Below are positions 1-13,139 of a stretch of DNA of 64,000 nucleotides, in pieces. This DNA is from Massospora cicadina (taxonomy: Eukaryota; Entomophthoromycota; Entomophthoromycetes; Entomophthorales; Entomophthoraceae), in the NCBI GenBank assembly GCA_022478985.1, contig JAKSZP010014509.1, positions 1 to 64,000 on the forward strand, in the 5' to 3' direction. The notes beneath the pieces were generated by a model. That model was not told where the DNA came from and did no database searches. It saw only the letters and a program-made list of their open reading frames with translations. How positions within the stretch are numbered: position 1 is the stretch's first letter; each line of letters starts with the position of its first letter. The translations under genes and the position numbers were made by a program.

Positions 1-540
1 CATCACATTGCCCTGATCTTTGGTAAGACAGGGCAGGCTGTGTCTGGATGTATGGAGGAGGAGGGGGCGTTGGTCCTGGCAAGGACGCCTAAGGGGCAGG
101 AGCTTGAAGGAGGCTAAGGAGCAAGATGGACGTCCAAGTCGAGGAAAAATGGGAATCGAGTAACATGGGTAGTTTTGAGATTTGATTTGGATTCGAATCA
201 AGAATGGAATGGAATGGGTGCTTGGAAGTTTCGCGGTTCATTTGGGATTCGAAATGGAACTGGCGCGGAACTGTTGAGGATCAGAACTGGCACAGAACCA
301 TTGAGTGAGGATTCCGCGATCCTGCTGTAAGGTTTACACCAATCATCAGTCAGATTAGCACCATAAGCTTGTGTTATATTTTATATTAGCTTTTAGCATG
401 TGTATATAGGGAAGGAACTGGGAGCTGGAGGCTTCTCAGTTCTGTTTTCTATCAACCTGGCCCAATATTAAATAAAAGAACTTAAAATTTCATATATTTA
501 TACTTTGAGTTTATTATAAAAATATTGCCTAACTGCAGCC
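1..540 (+). other. Possible 3' end or LTR of an unidentified retroelement
   Basis: No gene is recognised. Bases about 30-330 are purine-rich, with repeated short motifs (GGAATGG, GGAACTGG..GGAAC, AGAACTGG..AGAAC). From about 330 the sequence changes to an LTR-like composition: TGTAAGG near its start, a TATATAGGG box near 403 and an AATAAAAG polyadenylation-like signal near 471. A retroelement 3' region is an inference only. No partner repeat or target duplication was found in the window. Confidence 0.25.
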
Positions 541-843
541 ATGTTTGGCTTGAATCAACAAGAATTGGACTTTGAGAGTGAGCTTGGGAGAGCTATTGCC
601 TCCCTTCATACCTTGTCTTGGAGTCAAGGCACGTTGCTGGGGTTAAGTATAATTGCAACTGTCTTCCAGGGGGTGCTTGTCCAATCTTGTAGCGCGCGCA
701 CAAGGAGAGTAGTATCAGGAGCCCTGTCAGCCCTATGGTCTGTAACATGGATTCTGTTGCCCAACTCATTTGTGGCTCATTGGAAGGAGCCAGTGCGTTA
801 CAGGGAGGATGAGTTAATACTTGAGCTTTACAAGTTGTTTTAG
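541..843 (+). pseudogene. Unrecognised 100-aa reading frame upstream of the LINE RT
   Basis: This ATG-started frame of 100 codons has a central hydrophobic stretch (LGLSIIATVFQGVLV) and an acidic C-terminus ending ELILELYKLF. In the same frame after the stop, residues such as AEISEMLADSTINS continue into the region just before the LINE reverse transcriptase, so it may be a fragment of LINE ORF2 between endonuclease and RT. I do not recognise the protein. It is the only sizeable frame here and could be open by chance. Confidence 0.25.
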
Positions 844-879
844 GCAGAAATATCTGAAATGCTTGCTGACTCTACAATC

Positions 880-3250
880 AACTCCTAGTCTCTGGTGCAA
901 CTAAACCGGCGTTTTCAAAAGGCGTTGTGGTGAAGTTGTAAAAGAAGGGCGATCCCTCCCTCAATGGGACTATTAACCTTTGACTCTGATTAACGTTGAA
1001 TATAAGATTTTAATGACCATAATCAATTGACTAAATGGGATTGTGGCGTAGGTTGTCAGGAAATAGCATAATGAGATCATCTCAGGACGCTCAATTACTG
1101 ACAATTTTGATGCTTCTTCAACTGATAGAAAAGTGGGCAAGTAAACAATAAGACCAAAGGGGGTGGTTACTGTTTCTAGATCAATAGAAGGTATATAATC
1201 GGGTGAATAATGAGTTTCTCTGGAAAGTGTTAAGTAAAGTTGGAATCAAAGTGCACTTGTTAAGCTGCTTAAAGCGATTTATGGGGAACCTCATCGTTTG
1301 TCGATATTAATAGGGTCCTCTCTCACCCTTTTAAAGTGTGTAGGGGCGTGCTTCAGGGAAAACCACTATCTCACTTGTTGTTAATTCTTGCAATGGAGAC
1401 CCTTCTAGTGGTTCTCAGGAAGTTGGACTTGAAGAAACTTTCAATCAATGAGGATTAGTATTTTTAATTAATATTTGCTTATGATACATGGATTTATGTT
1501 TCTTCAGAGGAGGAGGAAAAGGTGGTGATGAGCATTCTGAAGATTTATAAAAATGCAAGCAACGAGAAGGTTAATCTGTTGAAATCCAGGGCTTGGCCCA
1601 TCAGCAGAACGGTGACGTTGGATATGGCACCAAAGAACTCAATCCCCTGAATGGCAACTGGGGAAGAGCTTCTGTATCTCAGGTGTCTCATCCCTGGGTG
1701 GGCGTCACTGCACAAGAGTGGCCCAAACTTGAAGAGGACCTTAAAAAAGCATCTTGTAAGTGGCAATGGCTCAATCTTTCCTATTGGGAAAGGGCCATTA
1801 TTACGAACACTTTTATACTTTCCAGATTATGGTACATTGCCGGATTTGTTCCACTGCTGGCATCTTACACTAAAAGGATACAAAGTTCAGTGATCTAGTT
1901 TATTTGGCAGTAGCGGTCATCAAAAACCAGCTATTATAACTCATGTCAGGAGGTGAAGAAGGGGGCATCAGTCTGATTTACATCATAAAATATCAAAGCA
2001 CTTCAGCTGAAGTGGATCGCATAGGTCGCTTGGGAGGGAAATTTAATATGTTGGGCTCCAATAGTGGAGGACTACCTCTCTAAGGCTTGCAACGGCAATT
2101 CAAACAAGGACCTTGGTGTCAGCTGGGCATCAATCAAGGAGCCATTACAAACGCAGGGAACCTACCAGGCTATTGAAAGAATTAATTTAGAGTTTGGTAT
2201 GGTAACAATGGTATATCAAAGAGTGGAGAGTAGACCATTGAAAGGATCCAGGTAATTCCCTTTGGGGAGGAGCTTGGAACTGTATGGAACCTCATCTGTG
2301 CAAGGCCTTCAAGGACTTTACTAGGGGCGTTTCACTGGAGGACCTCCTTGATGGCAATGGCTGAAGAGTGCTTAGGATGGAAGTAGCTAATAATGTTGCA
2401 GTGCCTCCTAGGTGCTGATAAGGAAGGCATGGTATGTTGTGGAAGCAATTGAACTGACATCTTTCTGTAGGAAACAAACCCTTATCTAGCTGCATTAGAG
2501 ACTGGGGAATCCTGTTCAGAAGGTTGTGGAGAGCAGGATAAGTGGGTTTTCCCGCAAGGAAGTGAAGGATGGAGATACCCAGATGGAAAGCCTCTTCGTC
2601 ATTTGGGATTGGCTAAAGGTAGGATGTGGTGATGGTGTCTTCATCTCAGAGTGCACAACTTCCAGGTTCCAGAAGTTACAAGACAGAGCTTTGCTCGACG
2701 TATGTGTCCTAGATCACTTTCAAAGTGCAACCTGGCCTGATGGACATGTGGGGGAGGAGGGTTAATTGATGCTGGTCTATACCAGTCCAGAACTTTCTCT
2801 TCTTACTCCGCAGCAACATCTTGGGTGCTGGTGCAACTCTAAATCAGTGGAGTAAGCATAAGAAAAATGACCATCTGTATGCCTGTAATGTGTGAGGAGG
2901 GGAGGAGACAGCGAAAACATCTCATGGAGTGTCCAACAGTGGATGATATGTGAAGAAGTGTTCTCCTATGGTATGAAGCATACCAACCAATGTAAGTTAT
3001 CCTCTGGTTATCTCGAATGACCATAGATCCTGACTGCATATGCTCCGCCAAGTCTGCTTGCAGACAAGGAGGGGTTCAGGGTCTGGTGCACAATATTAGT
3101 AAAGGTGATGTATGGTCTATGGATTTTCAGAAACCAACGTTGCTTCCCTTCAGAAGAAATCCAAGCAACAAGCTTCTTGGCCATAGTCAAGCAACGGCTA
3201 GAAATAGCTGGGGAAAGCTATGGCAATCCTCTTTCCTCAAGTAAAACCAA
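880..3250 (+). pseudogene. LINE (non-LTR retrotransposon) ORF2 remnant: reverse transcriptase and zinc motif
   Basis: Degenerate plus-strand ORF2 readable in pieces over three frames. In order: RT fingers with PLTLINVEYKIL (about 970-1020); the RT core RGVLQGKPLSHLLLILAMET (about 1341-1400); the catalytic box as FAYDTW (1474-1491), where active LINEs have A/YADD; SEEEEKVVMSILKIYKNAS; then thumb-region matches WLNLSYWERAIITNTFILSRLWYI (in two overlapping frames) and IKALQLKWI. A late zinc motif is visible around 2884-2940 as CNVC (frameshifted), then CEEG..KHLMECPT. This order fits Tad-like or related LINEs with a C-terminal CCHC. Numerous stops and frameshifts make it a pseudogene. The 5' endonuclease and a clear 3' poly(A) end were not found. 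Confidence 0.8.
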
Positions 3251-4616
3251 CTTGGAGATCACTCTATATTATTCCTTGAAGTAAGGAATGGGAGGCATAA
3301 CTCTGAACTGGCTGGGTATCCTATGTTATCTGGTGTGCCAAACAGTGAGGAATATTTCTAGTTTAGGGTGGTGTGAGACACCCCACCTGCAGTCTGGCCC
3401 ACATCTGTGGTGCTTAGGTTTGCGCAGCCCCAGTGTGGTGGGGGCAGTGCCCCAGAATTTCATTCCGCAAAGTTTCCTGCACTGGGTGCCATATTGGGCA
3501 CACAAGAACTCAAAAAACAGGATCTGAGAATATATGCCAATGTCACCCATGGTACTGTGATCAACTTAATCCATGGTAAGTTCATATAGCCCTATGTCCC
3601 CTATGTCAGGATCTTAGGGAGGCTGTAAGTCCTGAGGAAAAACCTCAGCGCCTGGACAGTAAGAACTTTTCCCAAGGAATTGAGAAGGGGCCCAAGAAGG
3701 TGGCTGCCACATCACATATAAAGAAGATTTGCTCATCTTGTAGATGAGAGGTGGATGACACCCTACCCCCTAAAGTTTTCCTCACCCAAACCTACCCACA
3801 CCAAGAAGTTGGTGGAAAGGATTCAGGAGAAGTTTTAGGAAGTGCTAGAGGCCAGAGGTTGCTGAACTCAGGCAGGTTGCTTGCCTTTTGGTATTTTAAT
3901 TTCGGTAAGTAGAGTTTGAGTCCCTCCAAGGGTCAAAGGTCATATAAAAACGCAAAAAAATTGGTTAATGTGAATTAATTTTGGGATTCAATTTTTGGTT
4001 TCTTATGTAGCGCTGGTATAGTAAGCCCTCCCACTAAAGGTTTAGCCTTTTAATCTATTTGTCACTAAAGTGAGATCACTCTTCCTATCTGGCTGTGGGC
4101 ACAGCATACAGAATGGCCTGCTCACCTCCAAGTTGACATTTAGGCTGCAGGAAGTTCAGTAAAAATTTGTTAGTAATCTGAACAGAAGGTGATTTGATCC
4201 ATCCTTATGTCTTGCGTTTGTTTTTATTGTAATTTAAAGTGTGTTTAATCTGCAGAGCTTCCCTTGTATTATAGATTGGTGGCCCTAATGCACACCAAAC
4301 TATTCTCAACCACGTAATAAAAGGAAGCAGTCTCCAAAAGTTTCTGCTGTTGCCCCATTTTCTATATTAACTTCCCTTTTTATTAAATAAAATTCTAGAA
4401 TTTCCACTTCTATAGCTAAATTAAGAATTTCGCGGTGTCAACAATTAGCTATATTGTTCAATTAGGGGATAACTTTGCTAGTATCTAAGTACCCCTCCTC
4501 ATGCTATAAAACATTGGAAGGCTGTATCAATGGTATTTTGGATGTTGCTGAGAGTGGTAACTCATCCTATTTAACAGCGCAACTTTATTTATATCAGTAA
4601 GCTCCATGACAGGGGC
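3251..4616. other. Unassigned repeat-like sequence after the LINE
   Basis: No gene is supported. Frames of 60-79 codons on both strands around 3288-3589 overlap one another and share no recognised motif. An A-run near 3950 could mark the LINE 3' end, but no target duplication was seen. From about 4200 the sequence is AT-rich and leads to a G-run (ACAGGGGC, 4609-4616) directly before LTR C, which could be a polypurine tract. Confidence 0.3.
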
Positions 4617-5612
4617 TGTTGGGATTTTTCCCACATTTCCAGCTGTCTAGATTACCATGGGTTGCAAGGGGATAATTCCATATAGCGTGTGAATTGGATA
4701 TTGATTGATCCCAATTTTGGGTTAAAATATTTGAGAATTTTAGATAATTCGCTTGGTTCAGATCCATCAGGGATTGATTCAGGTGAATGCTTAAGATCTC
4801 ATCGGGCAGAGTTTCTGATGAAATGGGGCATTTGATAGTTAATCAATGATTAACTATCAGGTGTACTGATTGAGATTAGTTAGGTTTCATCACTGACCAA
4901 TTTGGATTTAAGGAGCAAGTTGTGAGGCGAGTGATGCCGCCTGCAACTAGTGAATTGATCATTTGGTTCATGACCTTCTACAATGAGTAGCCAATCTCAT
5001 TACCTAAGCAGGTTGCTTACCAAATATGGTTGGTCTGCTGAGATCAAGTAGAAAACATTAGGGACACATTTTCTGTCTCTTTCTGTTTTAGGTATTGAGG
5101 ATGTCCAATGATGGAATCCTAACCAGGATGAGGAAGACCATTGCTGATGAGACAATGAAGTTAAATAAACAGCAATAGCTGCCGTTTCATTGGTGAGGTG
5201 CCAACTGAGGGTTGGCGCTAAATTTCCTCTATAAAATCCTTTGAAAAATTACTTAATAAAAAGAAATTAATTTATCAGAATTCATTATTAGTAGGTGTTA
5301 TATTCATCTCTAAGGGCCTATTGCTGTGTGCTTTAATTAAGAGATCTATAATAGGATAAAGATTAAGGATTAAGGATCCTGAGAAGAGAAGTTGAGCTGA
5401 GATGGGAATTGCTGTTAACTTTGCATCACAAGAGGAAAAGCCATAAACTAGGATCTGAGTGTGGATCAAGTTAGGCGGATAGAGGAATAAATCCCTACTG
5501 ATGACATCTAGAGTATCTTAAAAAGAAATACTTGCCAAGCGTTGGACCAGAAACTAGTGATTTATTCAACTATGGATAACAGTCTTCATACTATTATCAA
5601 TCTTATATCATA
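4617..5612 (+). repeat. LTR copy C of an old AT-rich gypsy family
   Basis: Begins TGTTGGGATTTTTCCCAC after a G-rich tract and aligns over about 1 kb with copy D (36153 on). Shared segments include GGTTCAGATCCATYAGG, GCTTAAGATCT, GAGGCGAGTGATG, a GGGACACATTTTCTG block and a TATAAAAT box near 5231. Near the right end is a hairpin (stems 5575-5583 and 5590-5598, loop CTTCAT) also found in copies A, B and D. The exact 3' end is uncertain; about 5612 is taken from a shared TTATATCA. More distant similarity links it to A and B. Confidence 0.65.
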
Positions 5613-8600
5613 TAGCATCAGACAACGCAAGGATTGCATAACGTTGAACCTGTGCAAGTTATCAATTTTAGGGGTTGATATTTGTGAGAAAGAAGCAAAA
5701 CCCCTAGATTTTAAACAGGGGAACTGTCAAATTTTGAGGTAAACAAATTGAACTACTCACTTTGGATTTGAAGCAACAAAAACCCTGATTTTAAACATTT
5801 TTTTATCACAAATCTTTGAAAATCGTGACTGTTAGAGAATTGATCCAGAAGAATTGCAAGATATATTGCCCATAGCCACTCAAAGACTAAACCAATGTGT
5901 CAGTTTCCTGATTCCCATAAACTAGGTCTGAGGATTTTGGGAAAATGGGAACATGAGACTTCAGGTGATGGAGAATAGTAAAATCTAAAGCACTCTTCAA
6001 TCCAGAATGACTAAGAAGTCCCTGTTTGTGAGAAACCTAGATAATTCTGTTGTCGTGGGGTACCTATGTACCTTATATACATTAGCAAGCTTTGATTTAT
6101 GAGATATTTCTACCCTTATACACCTTTTTGACTGAATAAATTTAGTTAAGTTTTATCATTAGATTTAAAACATCAAAGCTTTGTTGCTAGTATTGGCTTT
6201 CCTGAGAGAAACTAAATCTCTAAAGTACAAAACATCTGAGCTTAAAAAATTAGTGCTAAATTTTATAAGTATTCCAAAACTTATTGTTCTGTTGGCGTAA
6301 AGGTTGAACAATAACTCCTGAAATATAAAAGCATCATTCTATAAAACCAATATCCTAGAATAAATCTCACTTAGAGGATAAATCTTATGAAAAGGTGAAT
6401 CTCAATCTGGACCATATCATTTGTGATTTGATGGATATTAGAGACATAATTTTCCAATTTTGATCTCTGACATGAATCAATACTTCTCTCAAATTGAGTA
6501 TATACAAGATCAAAGTAGTACCACTTAGTTTTAATTGGTAGTTTAGAAGCCCAAAGTCACAATAATAGCTCAATCAAGTGACTTTGATGAGACCTTGGAC
6601 AGAAAAATTGGTTAAGTTTCAGTTGTCATAGTAGACCACAATTGTTAAGTTCGGTTTCTAATACATGGCTCAAAAGCCAGCTAACAATATATTGATGGAC
6701 AAAAATGGGATATAGAAGGAGTGATGAGATCATATAGCTAATTATACTGAAAATGAGACTCTCTAAAGAGGATTTTACAAACTCAAAGCAGAAATAGAGG
6801 GACTGACCTAAGAAAATTTAAAATTAAAGTAACCTCTCTACATATGATTGAAATCTTGTGAAGGTTAAAAAATGAAAAAGGTGGAGTGCCACACCTTACT
6901 GCTATGACGGATGTTTTAGAAATGAGATCAAGGATAACCCCTGAAATAGCAGAAAGGACCAGATCACCAAAAGAGCAAAGGAGAAATTTATTGGTTCATG
7001 AGATTCCATCATAACAATGTCAGACTCTGAAAGGGTGGTTAGCTGAGCGGGTAAAACTGCTTCCACCCCTAAAGCAGGTTTTGAGTTCAAAACCTGTACT
7101 GGCTAGAAAACATCTTTGGTGTGGTATATTTGTCCCAAGGTCGACCCACCTCAAATAATTTTTAAATTTTTTTTTAAATGTCAGACTCTGATGTCAATGA
7201 AGCGCTACCCTTATAAATTATCTAGCAGTTTTCACCTTGCTATTTATACCAGATTGTTAACACAGACAGCCACCTTAAAATCTGACTCCCGCTGCTAAAG
7301 TAATTTCAACTCATGCTGCTCTAGTGGCCCCAACCTGCACTGCTCCAGTGACCCTGGTTCCACTTCAATCCCTTTTCTTGCGCTTTTAGACTAGTAATTC
7401 TATTAGGATTTTCATGCACCAATTGGTCAGTGAAATTAAAAAACATATCATTAACCCAATAAACATGCCCAAATATATATTGAGAGGATTATCCACAATA
7501 TTTTCAGTGCGTGAGATCAGTATGGGAGTGAAAATGCAAAAGAAAAGTTAGAAACGCTGATCAGTTCATTGGATCCAGAAACGCAAGAACTCATATTGCA
7601 TATGATATAAATTCATATTGAACTATACTATCATCAAAGAAACTATTTATGAGTTTTCAATGAGATAATAGCCACCTGGAGGCTCACTTTCATCTACATC
7701 AGTTTATAAGAGATGAGAAAATTATGAAACTATCCAAATTCTTCTACATTAAGGCTCATATGTTAAAAGACAAAAACCTGAGCTATTTAATGCCCATATC
7801 GCTCTATATACATTGTGTGAAAATTATAAGAGGAACCTAAAAGTGATAATTAATATTTCAAACAAACAAAGTAACATGTCACATTTGTAGATCATCTCTG
7901 CAACTGCAACATCACTTTTGATGTTCCAAACAAGGGGCGCTGCGAGTAAGAATATTTACTTGGTAGTCCATCTTGAAGAGTCACTTGAAATAGGAAATTG
8001 CTCCCTCCAGAAAGACCTGATGATTCTCATATCAAATATTACCAATATGGAAACAAAGGTGATTACTATACTAAAAATAACTCTTAGACAATCAAGCCAA
8101 AGGTTAAAATTTTTAGTTTAAGAAGATGCAGAGAACTTGTGAAGAGTATAGGTGGAGTACTAAAGGGAATGTTCTATTTCTAAAGCATCAAAAATAACCA
8201 TATTAAAGAAAGAACTGATTATCCTCAACGCTCTTTTGACTTTTGTAATGAGACAAAGCTTTCTACATTGGCTTAACACAGAAAGGGCTCAATGGAACCA
8301 ATTAAGCAAATCTTGAGGGCAGACTAACAATTGGTTTTATATAAAGTAAAATTACTTATGCTAAGCGAGCCAATATTTAGTAAAACCAATATGAGGGTTC
8401 TTTTGGCTTTTTAGGGAAGCTTTATAGTGAATTATTAGAGGGGAATATACTGTGCATAAGAAAAATCGCTTTTGAAGTTTATTAAACTCACTTGCATACG
8501 TCAGAAAATATCTTTAGTTTGATAAGCTATTAATCATGCAACTTAAATGACTGATATTACATAATTTGAAGCAAGGCTTTACTGAGATATAAATAGGTAT

Positions 8601-9801
8601 GTACTATAATGGGCCGCAATAGATTGCAAATGTCAAGATAGATTAAGCCTGATAGTAATTACTTGTTTAAGTATTACCATGAAGCTCAACCTTAGGCTTT
8701 TTGCTAGATATATGCAGATGATGTGTCAGTTATGAATACCTTCTTGCAGAAGGACAAGGATGCAAAAAATCCCAAAATATGCGATATAAGTTTATGTTCA
8801 GCAATTAGAGTAATAAGAATATCTGGTTACCTCTGGAGATACCCCAAACTTAGAAAGTACCAAAGTGGCCATTTCTATAGGAAACAGAAGAAATCTGCAT
8901 TAGATGTGCAAAGTTCTACAAACATATCTTGGACAATCAAAAACACTAATTGTAATTTTTAAAAAACTAATATAAGTACTATTCTTGTTGTAACTACATA
9001 GATATTAATTTAAACATGCTTACGGTTAAAGTAAGAAAAGATAGCAATGCGTGAATAAACATAAATTTTACCAAACTATTGTAAAAATTAGCTCATTCTG
9101 GACATAGACTACAGGAAAGGAGTATAGAACCGTGTTACCCAACTCAATCACATCAATAGAGGTTTATATCACATTGCCACTGAATTTTTCGTTCCCTTGC
9201 ATTGTCATTTTTGGCCAATTGATTTAGATTATAAAATTCATATTACTATTTAGACCTCCATATAGGGCTTATGGGACCTAAGTTAATTAAGAAAAACTTT
9301 GTAGATATTAAACAGAATATACCACTATACTACCAGAGAAAAGATAGAGCAACCCAAAGTCACTTACTCATTTAATTATTAAAAATGATTAAAAATGGCA
9401 TAGTACAAGTTTGTTATCAAAAGAACATATTTATCAAAAAATTCTAAAAATAAATCCTAAAAATGCAAAAATATTCTGCTTAGGTCAATAAGGCATACCA
9501 TTCATCCAAGTCAGCAAGTCATGTTAGGAACAGACATTGGTTTGATAATCCCCTAAGGACTGTATGGTGAGACCTTTGCAATATTTTTTTTCCAAACTGA
9601 GACCATTGTCGCGCCTGGCTTATTATCCCATAACATGGAAAAATACATGTGCTATCAGCTAATTTATACCCCTATTATATGGACAAAGCGATATCAGATC
9701 ATCACATATATGTATAGGACGCAGATTGCAGAATTGAAAAGCATACACGAATTTAGTAATTTTGTGAACTTAAGCTAAATTGTGAGGACTGTGTGACCAT
9801 C
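5613..9801. other. Highly AT-rich retroelement debris without an identifiable gene
   Basis: This stretch of about 4.2 kb lies between LTR copies C and A. It contains only short frames (60-79 codons), none with a convincing domain. Lysine- and glutamate-rich stretches near 6700-6860 and 7480-7640 could be decayed gag coiled coil. Post-LTR sequence similar to that after copy D (AGATTTTAAA blocks near 5707 and 37700) suggests gypsy internal DNA. A SINE sits at 7031-7176. Nothing else can be supported. Confidence 0.4.
7031..7176 (+). mobile_element. tRNA-derived SINE, full-length copy 1
   Basis: A 146-bp insertion flanked by perfect 15-bp direct repeats AATGTCAGACTCTGA (7016-7030 and 7177-7191), the target duplication of LINE-mediated insertion. 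It carries pol III promoter boxes: A box TAGCTGAGCGGG (7040-7051) and B box AGTTCAAAACC (7084-7094). The unrelated tail GTGGTATATTTGTCCCAAGG, then CGACCCACCTCAAATAATTT, ends in a T-rich run. The tail is shared with the copies at 29562, 38088 and 56588. Confidence 0.9.
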
Positions 9802-10175
9802 TGTCAAAAGATAAGAATGCCCAAATTTCCCATATGGTACAGATTATAAGTCTGTCTTTTCCCATTCTAGTTTGCTTTAGCAAAAAGAAATTTTAGAGGA
9901 TATTGGAGTTTTTGATGTCCAAAGACTAATGTTCAGGTTTGTTTCCCTACGAAACAATAGGTTACTCCATTTTAGTATTTAACCTTGATCTTGTTGAAAA
10001 TAGTTTTGCCAGGGATGATCCTCAATAATGTTTATAAAGGGTCAGATTGTTATTTTAAAATATTAACAGTTAATTTTTCATAGAGATTATTTGAGGTTTA
10101 CACTTATTGATAAGGGTTTTATATTTAAAGAAGCGTTAACAACGCTTTTCATGGCAGTAACTTGCAGGTTATCAT

Positions 10176-10931
10176 TGTTGGATTTGAGGGTTGGAAAAAG
10201 GCTCGCTGGTGCTGGTAGCCTCAAATCCAACAATACAGGGGAGGAGCGTGTCTCATCAGTTATTTGAAAAATAAAATAAATTAAGTAAATAAATAGGTTT
10301 TTGGTTTTATGGGTTTTTTATTATGGGCCGCACATAGGTAAAAGAGTGAATCCCCTATAATAAATCAATATGTGTATTCAAAGCATTGAGGCTCGACGTT
10401 CAAATAGCTTGGGGAATTCCAAATTAGGTTTTATGTGATTATAGACTATTGAGGCTTGAAAAACTCACATATCTTTAATGTAATGATGGATGGGGATCAC
10501 TATTGGCCAAAACGTACCCATGAGGTAAAGACTTGATGTATTTCAGCCAATCCCCATCTAAGAAAACTATTTCACCTTATGGACCCCAGCCACGCCTATA
10601 AAAGGGAGCAGCCCCCACATAGGTGCTTGAATGGACCTGAACATGGTTGGGGAAGTACATTCAATGGATGCCCCATGGTCCATTTTGGGGTTGGAGTAAT
10701 TTAAGTATTGGTTATTAATTTAATTGCCCGGAGAGGAGTCAAAATTGTGTTACCCCAATTTGTGGGGTTCCACTGAGAATTGGCCAGGGTCTTTTGGCTG
10801 ACTGAATCATTATTATCATAAAAATCGAATTCCTTTTTGTCATGGACTCTAAATGCCCAACATTTCCTCTATTTGGCCGAATTTCACCCACAACCTTCTT
10901 ATTCTGGAGCCTAGGAGGCAAGTGTTTGACA
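10176..10931 (-). repeat. E1 3' LTR
   Basis: Starts TGTTGGATTTGAGGG and ends GTGTTTGACA on the plus strand, giving short inverted ends TGTTGGA / T..GACA. It aligns end to end with 15101-15856. The adjacent bases 10932-10946 read, on the minus strand, CTTAAGGGGGGTGA, a good polypurine tract priming plus-strand DNA. Confidence 0.92.
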
Positions 10932-10946
10932 TCACCCCCCTTAAGA

Positions 10947-11800
10947 ATGTTGGGAGTGAATAGGGCTGAAGGAATCAGCCATGAACTTGGTTGATGGTGA
11001 GGCCAGAGGAGAGGAATTTAATAGAATACTCATCCTCTCCCTGAATGTGACTGAGAATGGCCCTTCCCAAATAGAGCTGAATTTTTCAAATCTTGGAGTA
11101 ATTCAGTTATGGTAATAGAGTACCAAGTCAGATACTTGGAATGAGGGAAGAGGGGCCCTGAGTTCATTCGCAGCTTGGCCTTCTTTGGTAATAACCTTAG
11201 CTAAGTCAGTCATGGCCTCTGATTGTAATTGGATAATGTATTGCGCCAACTTTTTCATTGCTTGTTCTGGATCAGTCTAATCAGAGAAAATATTCTTTGG
11301 ATGATAGTGCTAGCACCCCTGGTTTTCACCTATATAACACACGGAAAGGGGACATCTTAAGGATGCATTGGTAGCTAATATGGTAGGCCATGAGTGCACT
11401 GGGAAAATAAAGATTCCATTGGAGAGGGTCAGAAGTGTCCATTTTGCGTTATATTAAGATCAGAGTCCCGTTTTCTTTCTACCACACTATTTGTGGATGG
11501 GTTATATGGGACTGAGCTGAGTTGTTGAGCTCACATAGAAGTGGTGAAGAGCTTTACCACTTTAGAAGTAAAGCTTTTCCCATTGTCACATAAGTGGACC
11601 TGTGGGCACCCATGACAGGTGAAGATGTACTGGTGTAAAAAGGTAGCCATAGCTTTAGCAGTCTGAGCGGGAAGAGCAACAGCTTCAACCCACTTGGTGA
11701 AATGATCTATATTAACCAAGATATAGCGGTTTCCACCTGTGGTTTGAGGGAGAGGACCTACCACGTCCAGACTTATGTTGTGGAAGTATTTTGGGCTCAG
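10947..11800 (-). pseudogene. E1 pol: integrase core and C-terminal domain
   Basis: The integrase catalytic core is readable as ISLDVVGPLPQTTGGNRY, then VNIDHFTKWVEAVALP (first Asp) and HGCPQVHLCDNGKSF (second Asp), in a frame at 11531-11869. Downstream pieces in other frames include YNPSTNSVVERK and the C-terminal GPF module (IWEGPFSV) close to 11040. It would have joined cDNA to host DNA. The N-terminal HHCC zinc domain is absent because of the deletion that fuses the core to RT. The last residues (IHSQHS) lie next to the polypurine tract. Confidence 0.85.
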
Positions 11801-12830
11801 GCATCTTGGATATTGCTTCAACTTTATCTTGAAGCGGTTGTATCTCATCTTGGGAGATAGCGTGTCCAAGGAAATCCAACTTCCTTTGGAAAAAAATGCA
11901 TTTAGAGAGCTTTTAATTTGATATTAGAAGCCCAAAAGCGTTGAAACACCTCCTTTAGATGTGCGAGTTGTTCATTAAAAGTCTTAGAGAAGACTTTAAT
12001 ATCATTGAGGTAGATGATGACGCAGCTTAATTTTAGATCCTGCATGATATGATCCATTGCTCGGTGGAAAGTAGTGGGTGCATTACATGTACCTTGCGGT
12101 AGTCATGTAGGTTGAAAGAGACAGTCACTGTAAATAAGAGCACAATATCCTGGTTTTGTGGAGAAAGGTTCATTTGCCATAAACCGCTAGCCAGGTCCAT
12201 GTCAGAGAAATATTTAGAACCAGAGAGTTGAGCCAGAGCATCATCAATATGAGGGATAGGGTAACTATCCTTCTTGGTGAGGTTGTTTAATTTGTGGTAG
12301 TCCATCACTACCTGATGACCTTCACTTTTCTTCTTTATTAATAACAGTGGGGAAGACCAAGGGTTTTGTGACAACACCAACAATCCAGCATCCAGAAGCT
12401 GTTTGAGCTCCGTCTGCATCTGTAGCTCCTCAACTTTTGATTTGCCATATGGCTTGGAGAGAACAGGTTTAGCACCACCAACATCAATTGTATGCATCCA
12501 CCCCTTCATATGCCCATAGTCATTATTGGATTTGGAGAAAATGTCTCTGTAGGCTTTAAGTAGGGAGTGTACTTTATCAAGATCAGCTGGGGTTAGTTCA
12601 TCGGAAATCTGAACAGAAGGTAGGGTGCATATGGAGGGGTTGGCAGTTAAGCACATATATGCCATACACCCAATACAGTGGACTTGCTTGATGTCCTCAA
12701 TGGGTATCAGAAGGCCTCTTCCTATCTCCTGATGCTTTTTTACCACCATATCCTTTTTGGTAAGATTCCCCAGAAAAAGGTTAATAAGCTGATGATAGGC
12801 AGGATCTAACACGCCTGGCAAAACTCTGGG
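11800..12830 (-). pseudogene. E1 pol: reverse transcriptase
   Basis: The largest intact frame, 262 codons at 12033-12821, holds the N-terminal half of a Ty3/gypsy RT: PYGKSKVEELQMQTELKQLL, LLLIKKKSEGHQVVMDYHKL, TKKDSYPIPHIDDALAQL and YFSDMDLASGLWQMNL. The catalytic box follows in another frame as IIYLNDIKVF (near 12002-12025), so YLDD has become YLND. The next residues (AHLKEVF, then in a third frame ISQDEIQPLQDKVEAI) show the RT connection subdomain just before the deletion junction. RNase H is missing. Confidence 0.9.
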
Positions 12831-13139
12831 CTCAAAAGGACTAACTCAATCTATGCTGATGAGGTGACGTAGGCAGTTGTGGGGGATTTGCATGGTAAGC
12901 TTCGTGTCAACTACCCTTTGTTCCACAGCCTTAATGACATCTTAGAAGCATAGAAAGAGATACCCACCCCGGGCATACTTTGAGGGAGGCAACAGTTTTA
13001 TATGCCATCCTCAATGGTGTAATTCAGGGTTAAAGCGGAGGAGGGACACTCAACTATGCAAACATAATCCTTTTTATTGAGCTCATCACTAAACAAAAAC
13101 AGAGGAACCGCATAGTTAAGCAGGGAGAGATAGCCCTGC

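Noticed and set aside
3288..3589. Frames of 60-79 codons on both strands as a possible host gene
   Set aside because: They overlap in all frames, have no motif and follow directly on the LINE remnant.
8711..8740. IYADDVSVM, which resembles an RT catalytic box
   Set aside because: No other RT motif was found upstream or downstream in any frame; probably chance in AT-rich sequence.
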